Positions 54,492 through 63,575 of a DNA stretch of 64,000 nt are shown here, in pieces. Below the pieces are notes generated by a model. The model was not told where the DNA came from and did not search any database. It was given only the letters and a program-made list of their open reading frames with translations. The translations under genes were made by a program, and so were the position numbers. Source of the DNA: Marinobacter persicus (lineage in GTDB: Bacteria; Pseudomonadota; Gammaproteobacteria; Pseudomonadales; Oleiphilaceae); assembly GCF_002934325.1 (NCBI RefSeq), contig NZ_PTIV01000022.1:1-64000 (forward strand), read 5' to 3'. Position 1 is the stretch's first letter. Every line of letters starts with the position of its first letter.

Positions 54492-55982
54492 TCAGTGGCC
54501 GCCCATGAGACCATCGGCGGCGTCCGGTTTGTCATGCACGCCGAAGCGATCGACGATCGTGGCGCTGGCTTCGTTCAGGCCGAGCACTTCCACATCCGCA
54601 CCTTCACGACGGAATTTGATCACGGCCTTGTCGAGCGCACCGACGGCGGTGATGTCCCAGAAATGAGCGCGGCTCAAGTCGATAACGACGTTATCGACCG
54701 CTTCCTTGAAATCGAAGGCTTCCAGAAATTTTTCCGATGAGCTGAAGAACACCTGCCCAACCACCTTATAGGTGCGGGTGTCGGTGTTCTGATCAAACTC
54801 CGAGGTGACCGCCATGTAGTGCCCCACCTTGTTGGCGAAGAACAGGGAAGCGAGCAATACACCGGCAAGAACGCCAAATGCCAGATTGTGGGTAGCAACC
54901 ACCACAACCACGGTCACCACCATAACAATGTTCGTGGACAGCGGGTGTTCTTTCAGGTTCTTGATTGAGCCCCAGCTGAAGGTACCGATGGAAACCATGA
55001 TCATTACCGCCACCAGCGCGGCCATGGGGATCTGCACCAGCCACTGGTCCAGAACCAGCACCATGATCAGCAGGAAGACACCGGCGGTCAGTGTGGACAG
55101 ACGGGTCCGGCCGCCGGATTTCACGTTGATGATGGACTGGCCGATCATGGCGCAACCGGCCATGCCGCCCAGCAAACCGGCACCAATATTGGCCACGCCC
55201 TGCCCCTTACACTCGCGATTGCGGTCACTGGTGGTGTCAGTCAGATCGTCCACGATGGTGGCGGTCATCATGGATTCCAGCAGGCCCACCACCGCCAGAC
55301 CGAGCGAATACGGCAGGATGATCATCAAGGTTTCGAGATTCAGTGGCACATTCGGCCACAGGAAGATCGGCAGCGTGTCCGGCAACTCGCCCATGTCGCC
55401 CACGGTGCGGATATCCAGGCCCACCGCCATGGCCACACCGGTCAACACGATGATGCACACCAGCGGCGACGGCAGCACCTTGCCTACCACCGGCACGTAG
55501 GGGAACAGGTAGATAATGCCCAGCCCGGCGGCGGTCATGGCATAGACATGCCAGGTGACGTTGGTCAGTTCCGGCAGCTGGGCCATGAAAATCAGGATTG
55601 CCAGGGCGTTCACAAAACCGGTGACCACCGAGCGGGAGACAAACCGCATGAGTCCACCGAGTTTCAGGTAACCGGCAATAATCTGGAACACACCAGTCAA
55701 CAGGGTGGCCGCCAACAGGTACTGTAACCCGTGCTCCTTAACCAGCGTGACCATCAGCAGGGCCATGGCCCCGGTAGCAGCGGAAATCATGCCCGGGCGG
55801 CCGCCGACAAAGGCAATCACCACGGCAATACAGAAGGAAGCGTAAAGCCCGATTTTCGGGTCGACGCCGGCAATGATGGAAAAGGCAATGGCCTCCGGGA
55901 TCAACGCCAGGGCCACCACGATACCAGCGAGCAGGTCACCACGGATGTTGGAAAACCAGTTGGTTTGAAGACTTTTCAGCAT
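54492..55982 (-). CDS. SulP-family anion transporter with STAS domain
   Basis: A 496-residue protein with roughly 10-12 hydrophobic helices followed by a C-terminal STAS domain (about residues 395-485, [20 protein letters not shown]). The core begins [34 protein letters not shown], the standard SulP entry. Substrate (sulfate, bicarbonate or another anion) cannot be assigned; several bacterial relatives carry bicarbonate. The ATG lacks a good ribosome site. Its neighbour downstream is the tandem Usp. Confidence 0.88.
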   Translation of the reverse strand: MLKSLQTNWFSNIRGDLLAGIVVALALIPEAIAFSIIAGVDPKIGLYASFCIAVVIAFVGGRPGMISAATGAMALLMVTLVKEHGLQYLLAATLLTGVFQIIAGYLKLGGLMRFVSRSVVTGFVNALAILIFMAQLPELTNVTWHVYAMTAAGLGIIYLFPYVPVVGKVLPSPLVCIIVLTGVAMAVGLDIRTVGDMGELPDTLPIFLWPNVPLNLETLMIILPYSLGLAVVGLLESMMTATIVDDLTDTTSDRNRECKGQGVANIGAGLLGGMAGCAMIGQSIINVKSGGRTRLSTLTAGVFLLIMVLVLDQWLVQIPMAALVAVMIMVSIGTFSWGSIKNLKEHPLSTNIVMVVTVVVVVATHNLAFGVLAGVLLASLFFANKVGHYMAVTSEFDQNTDTRTYKVVGQVFFSSSEKFLEAFDFKEAVDNVVIDLSRAHFWDITAVGALDKAVIKFRREGADVEVLGLNEASATIVDRFGVHDKPDAADGLMGGH

Positions 55983-56232
55983 ATTCAGTCAATCCGGTTG
56001 AATGTCACAAAAACAGCGAGTGCACAGATCACAATCGACCAGTGCCACAGTGTCTTATGGGGGTATTACAGGAACAGGACTGCGACCAGCGCGGCATCAC
56101 GAGCGAACGGCAAACGGACCTGCACGGGGCAGCCGGCTAAAGGTTGTTCGCGGACACCTGGGGGAATGGCTTGAGCGCTAGGGCGGAAGAATCGTCACAG
56201 TCTGGTTTCAATTTTGTTGATGAAGGAAAAAC

Positions 56233-56245
56233 GAGGCGGCGCCTC
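56233..56245 (-). terminator. Terminator of the glycosyltransferase gene
   Basis: GAGGC / GCCTC with a three-base loop, followed on the minus strand by GTTTTTCC. The stem is short, but the T-run is good. The remaining intergenic sequence to 55983 shows nothing else convincing, apart from a possible -10 box (TAGAAT, minus strand) near 56262. Confidence 0.6.
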
Positions 56246-56274
56246 AAAGAGGGCGCGGATTCTACCAGAGCCGG

Positions 56275-57405
56275 TTAGGAAAATCGACCGGCGGCCATGG
56301 CGGCCTCCATGAAATCCCGATAGCGGGCCTGCAAGGCCGAGGCCCGCCAGGCGTCCGGCGCGATCGCTGAGGGTTGATTCACCAGCACTTTTTGCAAGGT
56401 ATCCACCGCTGTCCGGGCTTCTTCGTCAGGATCGGTTTCGTGGCTGGCATACCGGCTCGCGGCAGGCACGTACTCGGGGTAAGCCAACCGGTCCGGCGCC
56501 AGCGGCACGCACCCCGAAGCCATGGCCTCGAGCATCGACAGCCCCTGGAAATCGTGCAGGGCCGTGGAAAACACAATATCGGCTTCCGCCAGCAATCGGT
56601 CGTAATCGGCCCGCTGCTCCAGAAACCCCCAGTGATTGATTCGATGAGCGAAGCGTTTGCGAATGTCGTCAAACTCCGGCGGGTACTTGCGGAAGCTCTC
56701 CCCCACCACACTCACCCGATAAGGCACCTCACGCCGCTCCAACTCGTTGAGCAGGCCCAGCAGCCGGCCAGGCCCCTTGTCATACTCCCACCGATGGTTC
56801 CAGAGCAGATGCGGGCATTGCCAATCCGGCTTTGTTTCCCGGCTGACAAACATCCGATCTTCAATGGGCACCGGGAGCACCCGGGCTTTGTCACGCAGCC
56901 CGGCAATCAGCCCATACGGAACGCCGTCGGGCATCCGGTCCAGAAACCGGGTGGCACCATCCAGGAAGCTGTCCCGGTTCCAGGCACTGTTGAACATCAG
57001 CCCGTCAGCGGCAATGGCGCTGTACAAATTCACCACCTGTGGATCAACGCTGGAATGCTGCCGGTCCGATACCGGAAACGCGAACTGGTTTTCGTGCATG
57101 TACAACAGGCAAGGCACACCGGCCAAAGCGGGATGGAAACCCTTCAAGGCAGCCAGGTCCACCATGGAGGTGGCAATCACCAGGTCCCAGCTTTCCCGGA
57201 AACAGGGCTCGTTGAGCCAGGCCAGGGGGTTGCCGCGAATGCGCCAGCGGAAATACCGGGGCGACAGCGCCAGGGTGTGCCAGTGGTAATCCGGAAACAG
57301 CGCCACCAGCTGTTCCCGCCAACGCCGGTGACTGGCGGCATCGTAACCGGACAGGAGCAGAACCCGGGGCTTTGAATCCGTGTTGTTGGAGGCTGACTGG
57401 GTCAT
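56275..57405 (-). CDS. Glycosyltransferase related to tRNA-queuosine mannosyltransferase (DUF3524)
   Basis: A 376-residue GT4-like glycosyltransferase. The N-terminal domain has VLLLSGYDAASHRRWREQL and LYMHENQFAFPVSD, and the mid-protein LLWNHRWEYDKGP is distinctive. All three fit my recollection of the DUF3524 family that includes GTDC1, the enzyme mannosylating queuosine in tRNA-Asp of animals. The C-terminal domain has STALHDFQGLSMLEAMASGCVPLAPDRLAYPE, the donor-binding site of GT4 enzymes. The bacterial substrate is unproven. The ATG at 57405 lies four bases past the stop of the upstream MFS gene. Confidence 0.75.
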   Translation of the reverse strand: MTQSASNNTDSKPRVLLLSGYDAASHRRWREQLVALFPDYHWHTLALSPRYFRWRIRGNPLAWLNEPCFRESWDLVIATSMVDLAALKGFHPALAGVPCLLYMHENQFAFPVSDRQHSSVDPQVVNLYSAIAADGLMFNSAWNRDSFLDGATRFLDRMPDGVPYGLIAGLRDKARVLPVPIEDRMFVSRETKPDWQCPHLLWNHRWEYDKGPGRLLGLLNELERREVPYRVSVVGESFRKYPPEFDDIRKRFAHRINHWGFLEQRADYDRLLAEADIVFSTALHDFQGLSMLEAMASGCVPLAPDRLAYPEYVPAASRYASHETDPDEEARTAVDTLQKVLVNQPSAIAPDAWRASALQARYRDFMEAAMAAGRFS

Positions 57406-57409
57406 GACA

Positions 57410-58600
57410 TTAATTCGTTGTTGAGAGTCGATGCAGGCCACCGCGTCCCAGGGACCAGAGCCCCAACAATGGCCCCGGCACCAGCAGCAGCGACACCCAG
57501 ACACCCCAGGTATCCCACAAACCGGCGGTTATCCAGATGGCCGGAAGCGTCAGACCATAACCAACCGCGTTCATCACTGCCAGTGAGGAACCAATAGATT
57601 CCCGGGGTGCGGCGGCGGCCGCCAGGGCGGAGAATTGAGGCGAGTCGGCGACCACCATGACTCCCCAAAGCAGCAGGAGCATCAACAACAGCCAGGACGG
57701 CAGGCCCGCCAATACCGGGTAGCAAAGGCACAACAGGCCGGAAACGGCCAGCGCTCGGAAGGCCACCCAGGCACTGCCCCGGCTGCGACTGAGCTGTCCA
57801 CCCAGGATGCAACCCAGAGCCCCAATGGCGATCACAGCAAAGGCCAGCCAGGGCAACAGGCCGGCAGACCAGCCGGCACGGTCCAATTCCCGGGCCACCA
57901 ACAGTGGCGTCAGGGTCCAGAACGCATACAGCTCCCACATGTGCCCGAAATAGCCGCCCGCCACAGACCGGAACCGGGCATTACCCAGGGCGGCCAGCCC
58001 CCGGCTAAGGGGAATGCGGCCGGAGGTCTTGGGCAGGTGCGGGCCATCGCCCAGCAACAACACCAGGGCACCGCCAACCAGAGCAAGCATCGACGAACCC
58101 AGCAGCGGCCATTCCCAGGGCAGCCCCAGGGTGGCGCCACGCATCAGGTGCGGGAGTGCGGTACCCACGGTCAGCATACCGATCAACCAAGCCAGTGCGG
58201 CGCCAGCGTATCGGGGCGTCCAGGCAATCACCATTTTCATGCCCAGCGGGTAGATACCGGCAAGACACAAACCCGTGGCGAATCGCAGGGCGAAACCCAG
58301 GACTGGCTGCTCCACCGCCATCACGAAACCGGCGTTGGCCAGCGCCCCCACCACACTGGCCACGGCAAACATGCGGCTGGCTCCGAAACGATCCGCCAGC
58401 CCAGTCACCGCAAAGGTAAGCGTGCCGGCGATGAAGCCGCCCTGCACCGCCAGGGTCAGCGTGCCCAGCCGGGCTTCCGCCAGCCCCAGCTCGCGGGCCA
58501 GGGACAGCCAGACGCCGTTAATACTGAACCAGAGGGACGTGCCAAACAGTTGCGCCAGCACAATCACCGGCAGGGGGTAACGCCGAAGCAGGTCGATCAT
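57410..58600 (-). CDS. Major facilitator superfamily transporter
   Basis: A 396-residue protein with 12 hydrophobic segments. The MFS loop motif is weak but visible as GLADRFGASRMF between helices 2 and 3. No substrate can be inferred. The gene lies four bases upstream of the glycosyltransferase start and 17 bases downstream of the sigma-factor gene stop, all on one strand, so the three may form one transcript. The ATG has no obvious ribosome site. Confidence 0.85.
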   Translation of the reverse strand: MIDLLRRYPLPVIVLAQLFGTSLWFSINGVWLSLARELGLAEARLGTLTLAVQGGFIAGTLTFAVTGLADRFGASRMFAVASVVGALANAGFVMAVEQPVLGFALRFATGLCLAGIYPLGMKMVIAWTPRYAGAALAWLIGMLTVGTALPHLMRGATLGLPWEWPLLGSSMLALVGGALVLLLGDGPHLPKTSGRIPLSRGLAALGNARFRSVAGGYFGHMWELYAFWTLTPLLVARELDRAGWSAGLLPWLAFAVIAIGALGCILGGQLSRSRGSAWVAFRALAVSGLLCLCYPVLAGLPSWLLLMLLLLWGVMVVADSPQFSALAAAAAPRESIGSSLAVMNAVGYGLTLPAIWITAGLWDTWGVWVSLLLVPGPLLGLWSLGRGGLHRLSTTN

Positions 58601-58617
58601 TGTTGTTGTCTTTGTTA

Positions 58618-59151
58618 TCAGCTTTGCATTTTATGGCAGCAGATCCGGCCATTGCTGTCGGTCTCTACATTGCAGCGGCTGGCAAGGGTTGCCCGAAGCC
58701 GCTCCCGGGCCCGGCGAATGCGGGCCTTGGTGGCCGGCAACGACAACCCGTGCGCCTGCGCATACGCCACCTGGGACATGGTCCCCAGATCACAGGCCTG
58801 CAGGATATCCCGGTCCGCGTCCGCAAGAACCGGAAGGGTCCGGTGAATACACTGGTCCGGCTCATCCACCGGCGCCCGATCTGAGGTACGCTCATCTGGC
58901 AGATGCTCCGGCACGGGCACCCACTGTTTGCGCAGGCGGGCGTTGTCGGTCAGGGCATTGCGGGCCACGCGGAACAGCCAGGCCCGGGGGTTGTCCAGCT
59001 CACAGAACGTTTGCCCTGCCCGCATGGCACGGAAGAACACGTCCTGCAGGAAATCATCAGCCATGGCGGGGTCAGGCAACCTGCTGACGAGGTATTGCCG
59101 AAGTTCCGATTGGTGATCTTCCCAGGCTTTCAATACGCACTCAAATGCCAT
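58618..59151 (-). CDS. ECF-type sigma factor (SigZ-like)
   Basis: A 177-residue RNA polymerase sigma factor. Region 2 (LRQYLVSRLPDPAMADDFLQDVFFRAM and NPRAWLFRVARNALTDNARLRK) and region 4 (LACDL-type helix-turn-helix, QVAYAQAHGLSLPATKARIRRARERLR) are clear. The tail after region 4, RCNVETDSNGRICCH, has three cysteines and resembles SigZ-type ends. No anti-sigma gene is adjacent. The ATG at 59151 is used; a longer start adds 12 residues. It diverges from a DUF318 permease. Confidence 0.85.
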   Translation of the reverse strand: MAFECVLKAWEDHQSELRQYLVSRLPDPAMADDFLQDVFFRAMRAGQTFCELDNPRAWLFRVARNALTDNARLRKQWVPVPEHLPDERTSDRAPVDEPDQCIHRTLPVLADADRDILQACDLGTMSQVAYAQAHGLSLPATKARIRRARERLRATLASRCNVETDSNGRICCHKMQS

Positions 59152-59339
59152 GGTGCTCGGTAAACTCCCGTGTTTTGTCGGTGCCAAAGGTACCGCCCCA
59201 TCGAAACCACATTGTATCGTGTTGTGTCTGGCGTTGCTGTCAGCACTTGTCTGTCCAAACCGGTGTATCTTTTCTGTGTCTCGTTCGTCTTCTTTGGCAA
59301 CAACACTTTTTCGTGGACACCGGACCGGAACAAACCACC

Positions 59340-60356
59340 ATGCTGGAGATCTTCACCCTACTCGCCGACTGGCTGGCCTACACCCTGCTGGGCCTGGGCC
59401 CGGACACCAGACTGGGCACGGCCATTCACTTTTTCATTGAGGACACCACCAAGATCCTGTTCCTGCTGGTGGTGATGATCTATGTGATTGCCCTGATGCG
59501 GGCCTCGCTGAATCTGGAGCGGGTACGCGCCTACATTCAACGGAAAAACCGGGCGGTTGGCTACTTTTTCGGCTCCGGCTTTGGTGCCATCACGCCGTTC
59601 TGCTCCTGCTCCAGTATTCCGCTGTTCCTGGGCTTTACCAGCGCGGGCATTCCGCTGGGCATCACCATGGCCTTTCTGTTCACGTCGCCCATTATCAACG
59701 AGGTGGCGGTGATCATGCTCTGGAGTCTTCTGGGCTGGAAGTTCACCCTGGCCTATATCGTGGTCGGCATGGCCGTGGGCATGATCGGCGGCATGATTCT
59801 GGATGCCATCAAGGGCGAACGCTGGCTGAAGGATTTCGCCGCCAAGGCTTACCGGAAGGCGGCGGAGAAGACTCATGACTCATCGCAGGACGTTGAAGTG
59901 CCCGAGGCCCCGAAGCTGACGTTTAAAGACAGACACAATTTTGCGAAAGACGAACTGAAAGAAATCGTCGGCCGCATCTGGAAATGGGTATTGATCGGCG
60001 TTGGCCTGGGCGCCGCCCTGCACGGCTTTGTGCCGGATGGCTGGTTTGCCGAGAACCTGGGCGCCGGCCAGTGGTGGAACGTCCCCGCCGCCGTATTCGC
60101 CGGCCTGCCCCTGTATTCCAATGCCACCGGGGTGATTCCGGTGATGGAAAGCCTGATTACCAAAGGCCTGCCGGTGGGCACCACCCTGGCGTTCTGCATG
60201 AGCACCGTGGCGGCCAGCTTTCCCGAGTTCATCATGCTCAAGCAGGTGATGACCTTCCGCCTGCTGGCGATCATTTTTACCATCCTGCTGGCCAACTTCA
60301 TGGTGGTCGGCTGGGTGATCAACCTGATCGGGCCCTGGCTGTTTGGCGGGGTCTGA
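59340..60356 (+). CDS. DUF318/ArsP-type permease
   Basis: A 338-residue membrane protein with about eight hydrophobic helices. The conserved cysteine cluster is TPFCSCSSIPLFLGFTSAGIPLG, followed by FTSPIINEVAVIML and LPLYSNATGVIPVMESL, as in the YraQ/DUF318 permease family related to ArsP. ArsP exports trivalent organoarsenicals, but many relatives have no known substrate. A cytoplasmic loop of about 60 residues splits the two halves. The ATG at 59340 lacks a good ribosome site. The CXXC thioredoxin follows 36 bases later. Confidence 0.87.
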   Translation: MLEIFTLLADWLAYTLLGLGPDTRLGTAIHFFIEDTTKILFLLVVMIYVIALMRASLNLERVRAYIQRKNRAVGYFFGSGFGAITPFCSCSSIPLFLGFTSAGIPLGITMAFLFTSPIINEVAVIMLWSLLGWKFTLAYIVVGMAVGMIGGMILDAIKGERWLKDFAAKAYRKAAEKTHDSSQDVEVPEAPKLTFKDRHNFAKDELKEIVGRIWKWVLIGVGLGAALHGFVPDGWFAENLGAGQWWNVPAAVFAGLPLYSNATGVIPVMESLITKGLPVGTTLAFCMSTVAASFPEFIMLKQVMTFRLLAIIFTILLANFMVVGWVINLIGPWLFGGV

Positions 60357-60392
60357 TGTATTCACACGAGAAACCGAGAACAGGAGAACCCG

Positions 60393-60629
60393 ATGAAAAC
60401 GTTTGAAGTACTGGGCACCGGTTGCAAGAAATGCGTCAACACTGCCGAAGCCATTGAGCGCACCGCTAAGGATTTGGGCGAATCGGTCGAAGTCATCAAG
60501 GTGACCGATCCGGCCAGGATCATGGAATATCAGGTGATGTCCACACCCGCCGTGGCACTCGACGGCAAGGTGATTCACAGTGGCTCCGTCCCGGAACAGG
60601 ACAAGATTGCTGGTTGGATACAGTCGTAA
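60393..60629 (+). CDS. Small thioredoxin-fold protein (redox-active disulfide protein)
   Basis: A 78-residue protein with the active site TGCKKCVN (Cys11, Cys14) and a cis-proline loop VMSTPAVALDGK. Such mini-thioredoxins usually sit next to DUF318 permeases, as here. The CXXC pair could pass electrons to, or bind the metal or metalloid carried by, the permease. AGGAG precedes the ATG. A GGGCGGCCG/CGGTCGCCC hairpin lies about 35 bases beyond the stop. Confidence 0.88.
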   Translation: MKTFEVLGTGCKKCVNTAEAIERTAKDLGESVEVIKVTDPARIMEYQVMSTPAVALDGKVIHSGSVPEQDKIAGWIQS

Positions 60630-60879
60630 ACCGAGTTGATGATTTACAGGATATAGGCACATTGGGCGGCCGAACTAACTGCCGGTCGCCCAGACCTTCT
60701 CTAAACGTAGAAGTCCCGATCTCTCGGGTTGAAGAAAATCAGCATATACAGAGGCTTCCGTAGGGGGCAGGCCGGGCCGTCGAAAAATACTGTCGCGGTT
60801 GGTTAATCTGGACGCTTTCGGGTCGGGAAACTATCTATACTGAGTACAGAACCAGGCCAATTTCCTTAGGAATATAGGT

Positions 60880-62367
60880 ATGACCCCGGAACTTCCAGAA
60901 CCACACCCGTTGCTGATACAAACCGATGGAGAGACACCGGCCTCGTGGGATTTCCAGCCCGCAACAGGCGTTGTGCTTCTGGTGCCCGAGCGTGACCGCA
61001 ATGCAATAGAAAAGACGCCCTGGGCCGGCCTTCTGGAAAAGACACTTCCAAGATATCCGGAAACCGAAAATCCGGTATTTCTGTCCACGCCCTGTGGTGG
61101 TCGTGCCGCCGTTGTTTTTGTGCCCGACACTATCCCCACCTTCAAAGCCCTGACCCTGGCCCGTAAAGTCGTTGGCCCCCTGATGGCAGAGCGGTCAGCT
61201 GAGCTTAATGTCATCTCCCTGATGGACACTGAGATTTCTGCCAGCACCATGGCCGAAGCACTGCTGGCTGCCGCACACGCAGACCTGTTCCAGCTGCCCC
61301 GGATCTCTGGCAAACCAACGGAACCGAAAGTGCTCGAGGCCATCCACTTTTTCGGGAATTTCGCAAACGCCGACTTCAGATACGCCGAGGCAACGGCCGA
61401 AGGCAACAATCTGGCTCGGTGGTTAACCCATTTGCCGGGCAATTACCTGACGCCGGGCATTTACCGAGAGTTCGTCGAGTCACTGGCTGGCGAAGAAGGC
61501 TGGGGCACCCATTTCTATGACCGCGACGAGCTGGAAGAGCTTGGGGCCGGCGCCTTCCTCTCGGTTGTAGAGGCCAGTCCGGTCAGGGATGCTGGCATAC
61601 TGCACCTGCAATACCGCCCCGCCGGAGCCGACGGCAAGCCGCTGGCGCTGGTCGGTAAAGGCATCTGTTTTGACACCGGTGGCAGCAACCTCAAAGTTGG
61701 CGGCAGCATGCTGGGCATGCATGGTGACATGCAGGGCAGTGCGGTTGCGCTTGGCGCCTTTCTCGCCCTTACCCGCCTCGAATTCGATCAACCGGTGGAC
61801 TGCTGGCTTGCTCTGGCGGAAAACCACATCGGGTCACGGGCAGTGAAATGCAACGACGTTATTACGGCCCTCGATGGCACCACGATTGAACTGATCAACA
61901 CCGATGCCGAGGGGCGAATGGTGCTTTCCGATACCCTGGCACTGGTCTCCCGCGGCAAGCCGCGTGCAATTATTGATTATGCAACGCTGACGGGAAGCGT
62001 GGTAGCCGCTCTGGGGCAGCGAATGGCCGGTGCAATCACTAACCGCCGCGAGTGGGTAGAGCCTATTATCCAGGCAGGGGAACGCTGCGGTGAGCGGGTA
62101 TGGCCGTTTCCGTATGAAGACGATTACGATGAGGATCTGAAGTCAAAAGTTGCCGACACCTTGCAGTGCCGAACAACAGTGCCCGGCGATCACATCTACG
62201 CGGCACGCCTGCTGGGGCGGTTTGTTGACAAGGAAATCGGCTGGGTTCATGTCGATATGGCCTCCTCTGGCACTCACACGGGCGGGCTGGCCCATATACC
62301 CACGGACCTGCAAGGTTTCGGGGTGCGCTTCGGGGTGGAGTGGCTCAAGAAGTTAGCCGACCGCTAA
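60880..62367 (+). CDS. Leucyl aminopeptidase, M17 family
   Basis: A 495-residue two-metal aminopeptidase. The catalytic domain shows LVGKGICFDTGGSNLK (metal-binding Lys and Asp), MHGDMQGSAVALG and the signature NTDAEGRMVLSD. The N-terminal third is less conserved and differs from PepA of E. coli, so this is another member of the family. TAGGAATATAGGT is the likely ribosome site. A -10-like TATACT lies at about 60836, before the gene. The transporter downstream is on the other strand. Confidence 0.88.
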   Translation: MTPELPEPHPLLIQTDGETPASWDFQPATGVVLLVPERDRNAIEKTPWAGLLEKTLPRYPETENPVFLSTPCGGRAAVVFVPDTIPTFKALTLARKVVGPLMAERSAELNVISLMDTEISASTMAEALLAAAHADLFQLPRISGKPTEPKVLEAIHFFGNFANADFRYAEATAEGNNLARWLTHLPGNYLTPGIYREFVESLAGEEGWGTHFYDRDELEELGAGAFLSVVEASPVRDAGILHLQYRPAGADGKPLALVGKGICFDTGGSNLKVGGSMLGMHGDMQGSAVALGAFLALTRLEFDQPVDCWLALAENHIGSRAVKCNDVITALDGTTIELINTDAEGRMVLSDTLALVSRGKPRAIIDYATLTGSVVAALGQRMAGAITNRREWVEPIIQAGERCGERVWPFPYEDDYDEDLKSKVADTLQCRTTVPGDHIYAARLLGRFVDKEIGWVHVDMASSGTHTGGLAHIPTDLQGFGVRFGVEWLKKLADR

Positions 62368-62380
62368 CTTCATTCTCAGG

Positions 62381-63574
62381 CTAAGCCGCGACCGCTCGCT
62401 TTACCGGTAACATTATGGACATCAAAGCCGCGATCACGAGAAATCCCGCCGAAATCCACAAACAGGCTTCCAGCCCATGGGCCTGGTATACCCAGCCGGA
62501 CAGAATGGTGCCCAGCAACCGGCCAGCCGCGTTGGACATATAATAGAACCCCACATCCAGCGACACGCCATCGTCCCGGGCATAGCTGACAATCAGATAG
62601 CTGTGCAGGGAGGAGTTAATGGCGAACAGCACACCGAACAACAGCAGGCCACCGATCACCACCGGCTGAGCCGGCCAGCCGGCCATCAGGCCGGCGGCAA
62701 TCACCGCCGGAATCAGCGCCAGGGCACCGGCCCAGAGCACCGCCCCCTGACGGCCTTCGGTTTGCCCGGTGATGCGCGGGGCGATGGTCTGGATGAAGCC
62801 GTAGCCGATGATCCAGCTGGCCATGAAGCCACCCACCTGCCAATGATCCCAGCCAAAGGCGGTGGCCATGTATACCGGCAAGGCCACCACGAACCAGACA
62901 TCCCGGGCGCCGAACAGGAACATACGAGCCGCCGACAGCACGTTGATGGCCCGGCTCTTGGAGAGGATTTCACGGAACTTCGGTTTCGCCTTGCTCTTGC
63001 CCAGGTCCTGCCCCAGCAGGAACAGGCTGGCCAGCCAGACCACGCCCAGAGCCACCGCCATCAGAATCACGGCCCCCTTGAAGCCGGCGGCCATCAGCAG
63101 CACGCCACCCAGGAAGAAGCCCACGCCTTTAAGGGTGTTCTTGGAGCCGGTGAGAATGGCCACCCACTTGTACAGCTTGCCCTGCTCGGTATCCGGCACC
63201 AGCAACTTGATGCCGCTCTTGGCGGACATCTTGTTCAGATCCTTGGCAATGCCGGACAGCGCCTGGGCCGCCATCACCCAGGGCACGGTGAGCATCGCCG
63301 CCGGCACCGCCAGCATGGCCAGGGCGACAATCTGCAGAAACAGGCCGATGTTCATGGTGCGGTTCAGGCCCATGCGGGCGCCCAGGTAACCGCCCACCAG
63401 GTTGGTCACCACCCCGAAGAATTCGTAAAAGATGAACAACAGGGCGATGGCCAGCGGCGAATAGCCCAGCTGGTGGAAATGCAGTACCACCAGCATTCGC
63501 AACGCGCCATCGGTCAAGGTGAAGGCCCAGTAGTTACCGGTAATCACCAGATACTGGCGGATGGCGGCAGTCAT
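62381..63574 (-). CDS. arsJ: Organoarsenical efflux MFS transporter ArsJ
   Basis: A 397-residue MFS protein with 12 predicted helices and the ArsJ-specific stretches YLVITGNYWAFTLTDGALRM, SGIAKDLNKMSAKSGIKLLVP and ARMFLFGARDVWFVVALPVYM. ArsJ exports 1-arseno-3-phosphoglycerate, formed by the partner GAPDH from arsenate, thereby giving arsenate resistance. The ATG at 63574 lies one base past the GAPDH stop, so the two are coupled. Confidence 0.92.
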   Translation of the reverse strand: MTAAIRQYLVITGNYWAFTLTDGALRMLVVLHFHQLGYSPLAIALLFIFYEFFGVVTNLVGGYLGARMGLNRTMNIGLFLQIVALAMLAVPAAMLTVPWVMAAQALSGIAKDLNKMSAKSGIKLLVPDTEQGKLYKWVAILTGSKNTLKGVGFFLGGVLLMAAGFKGAVILMAVALGVVWLASLFLLGQDLGKSKAKPKFREILSKSRAINVLSAARMFLFGARDVWFVVALPVYMATAFGWDHWQVGGFMASWIIGYGFIQTIAPRITGQTEGRQGAVLWAGALALIPAVIAAGLMAGWPAQPVVIGGLLLFGVLFAINSSLHSYLIVSYARDDGVSLDVGFYYMSNAAGRLLGTILSGWVYQAHGLEACLWISAGFLVIAALMSIMLPVKRAVAA

Positions 63575-63575
63575 A

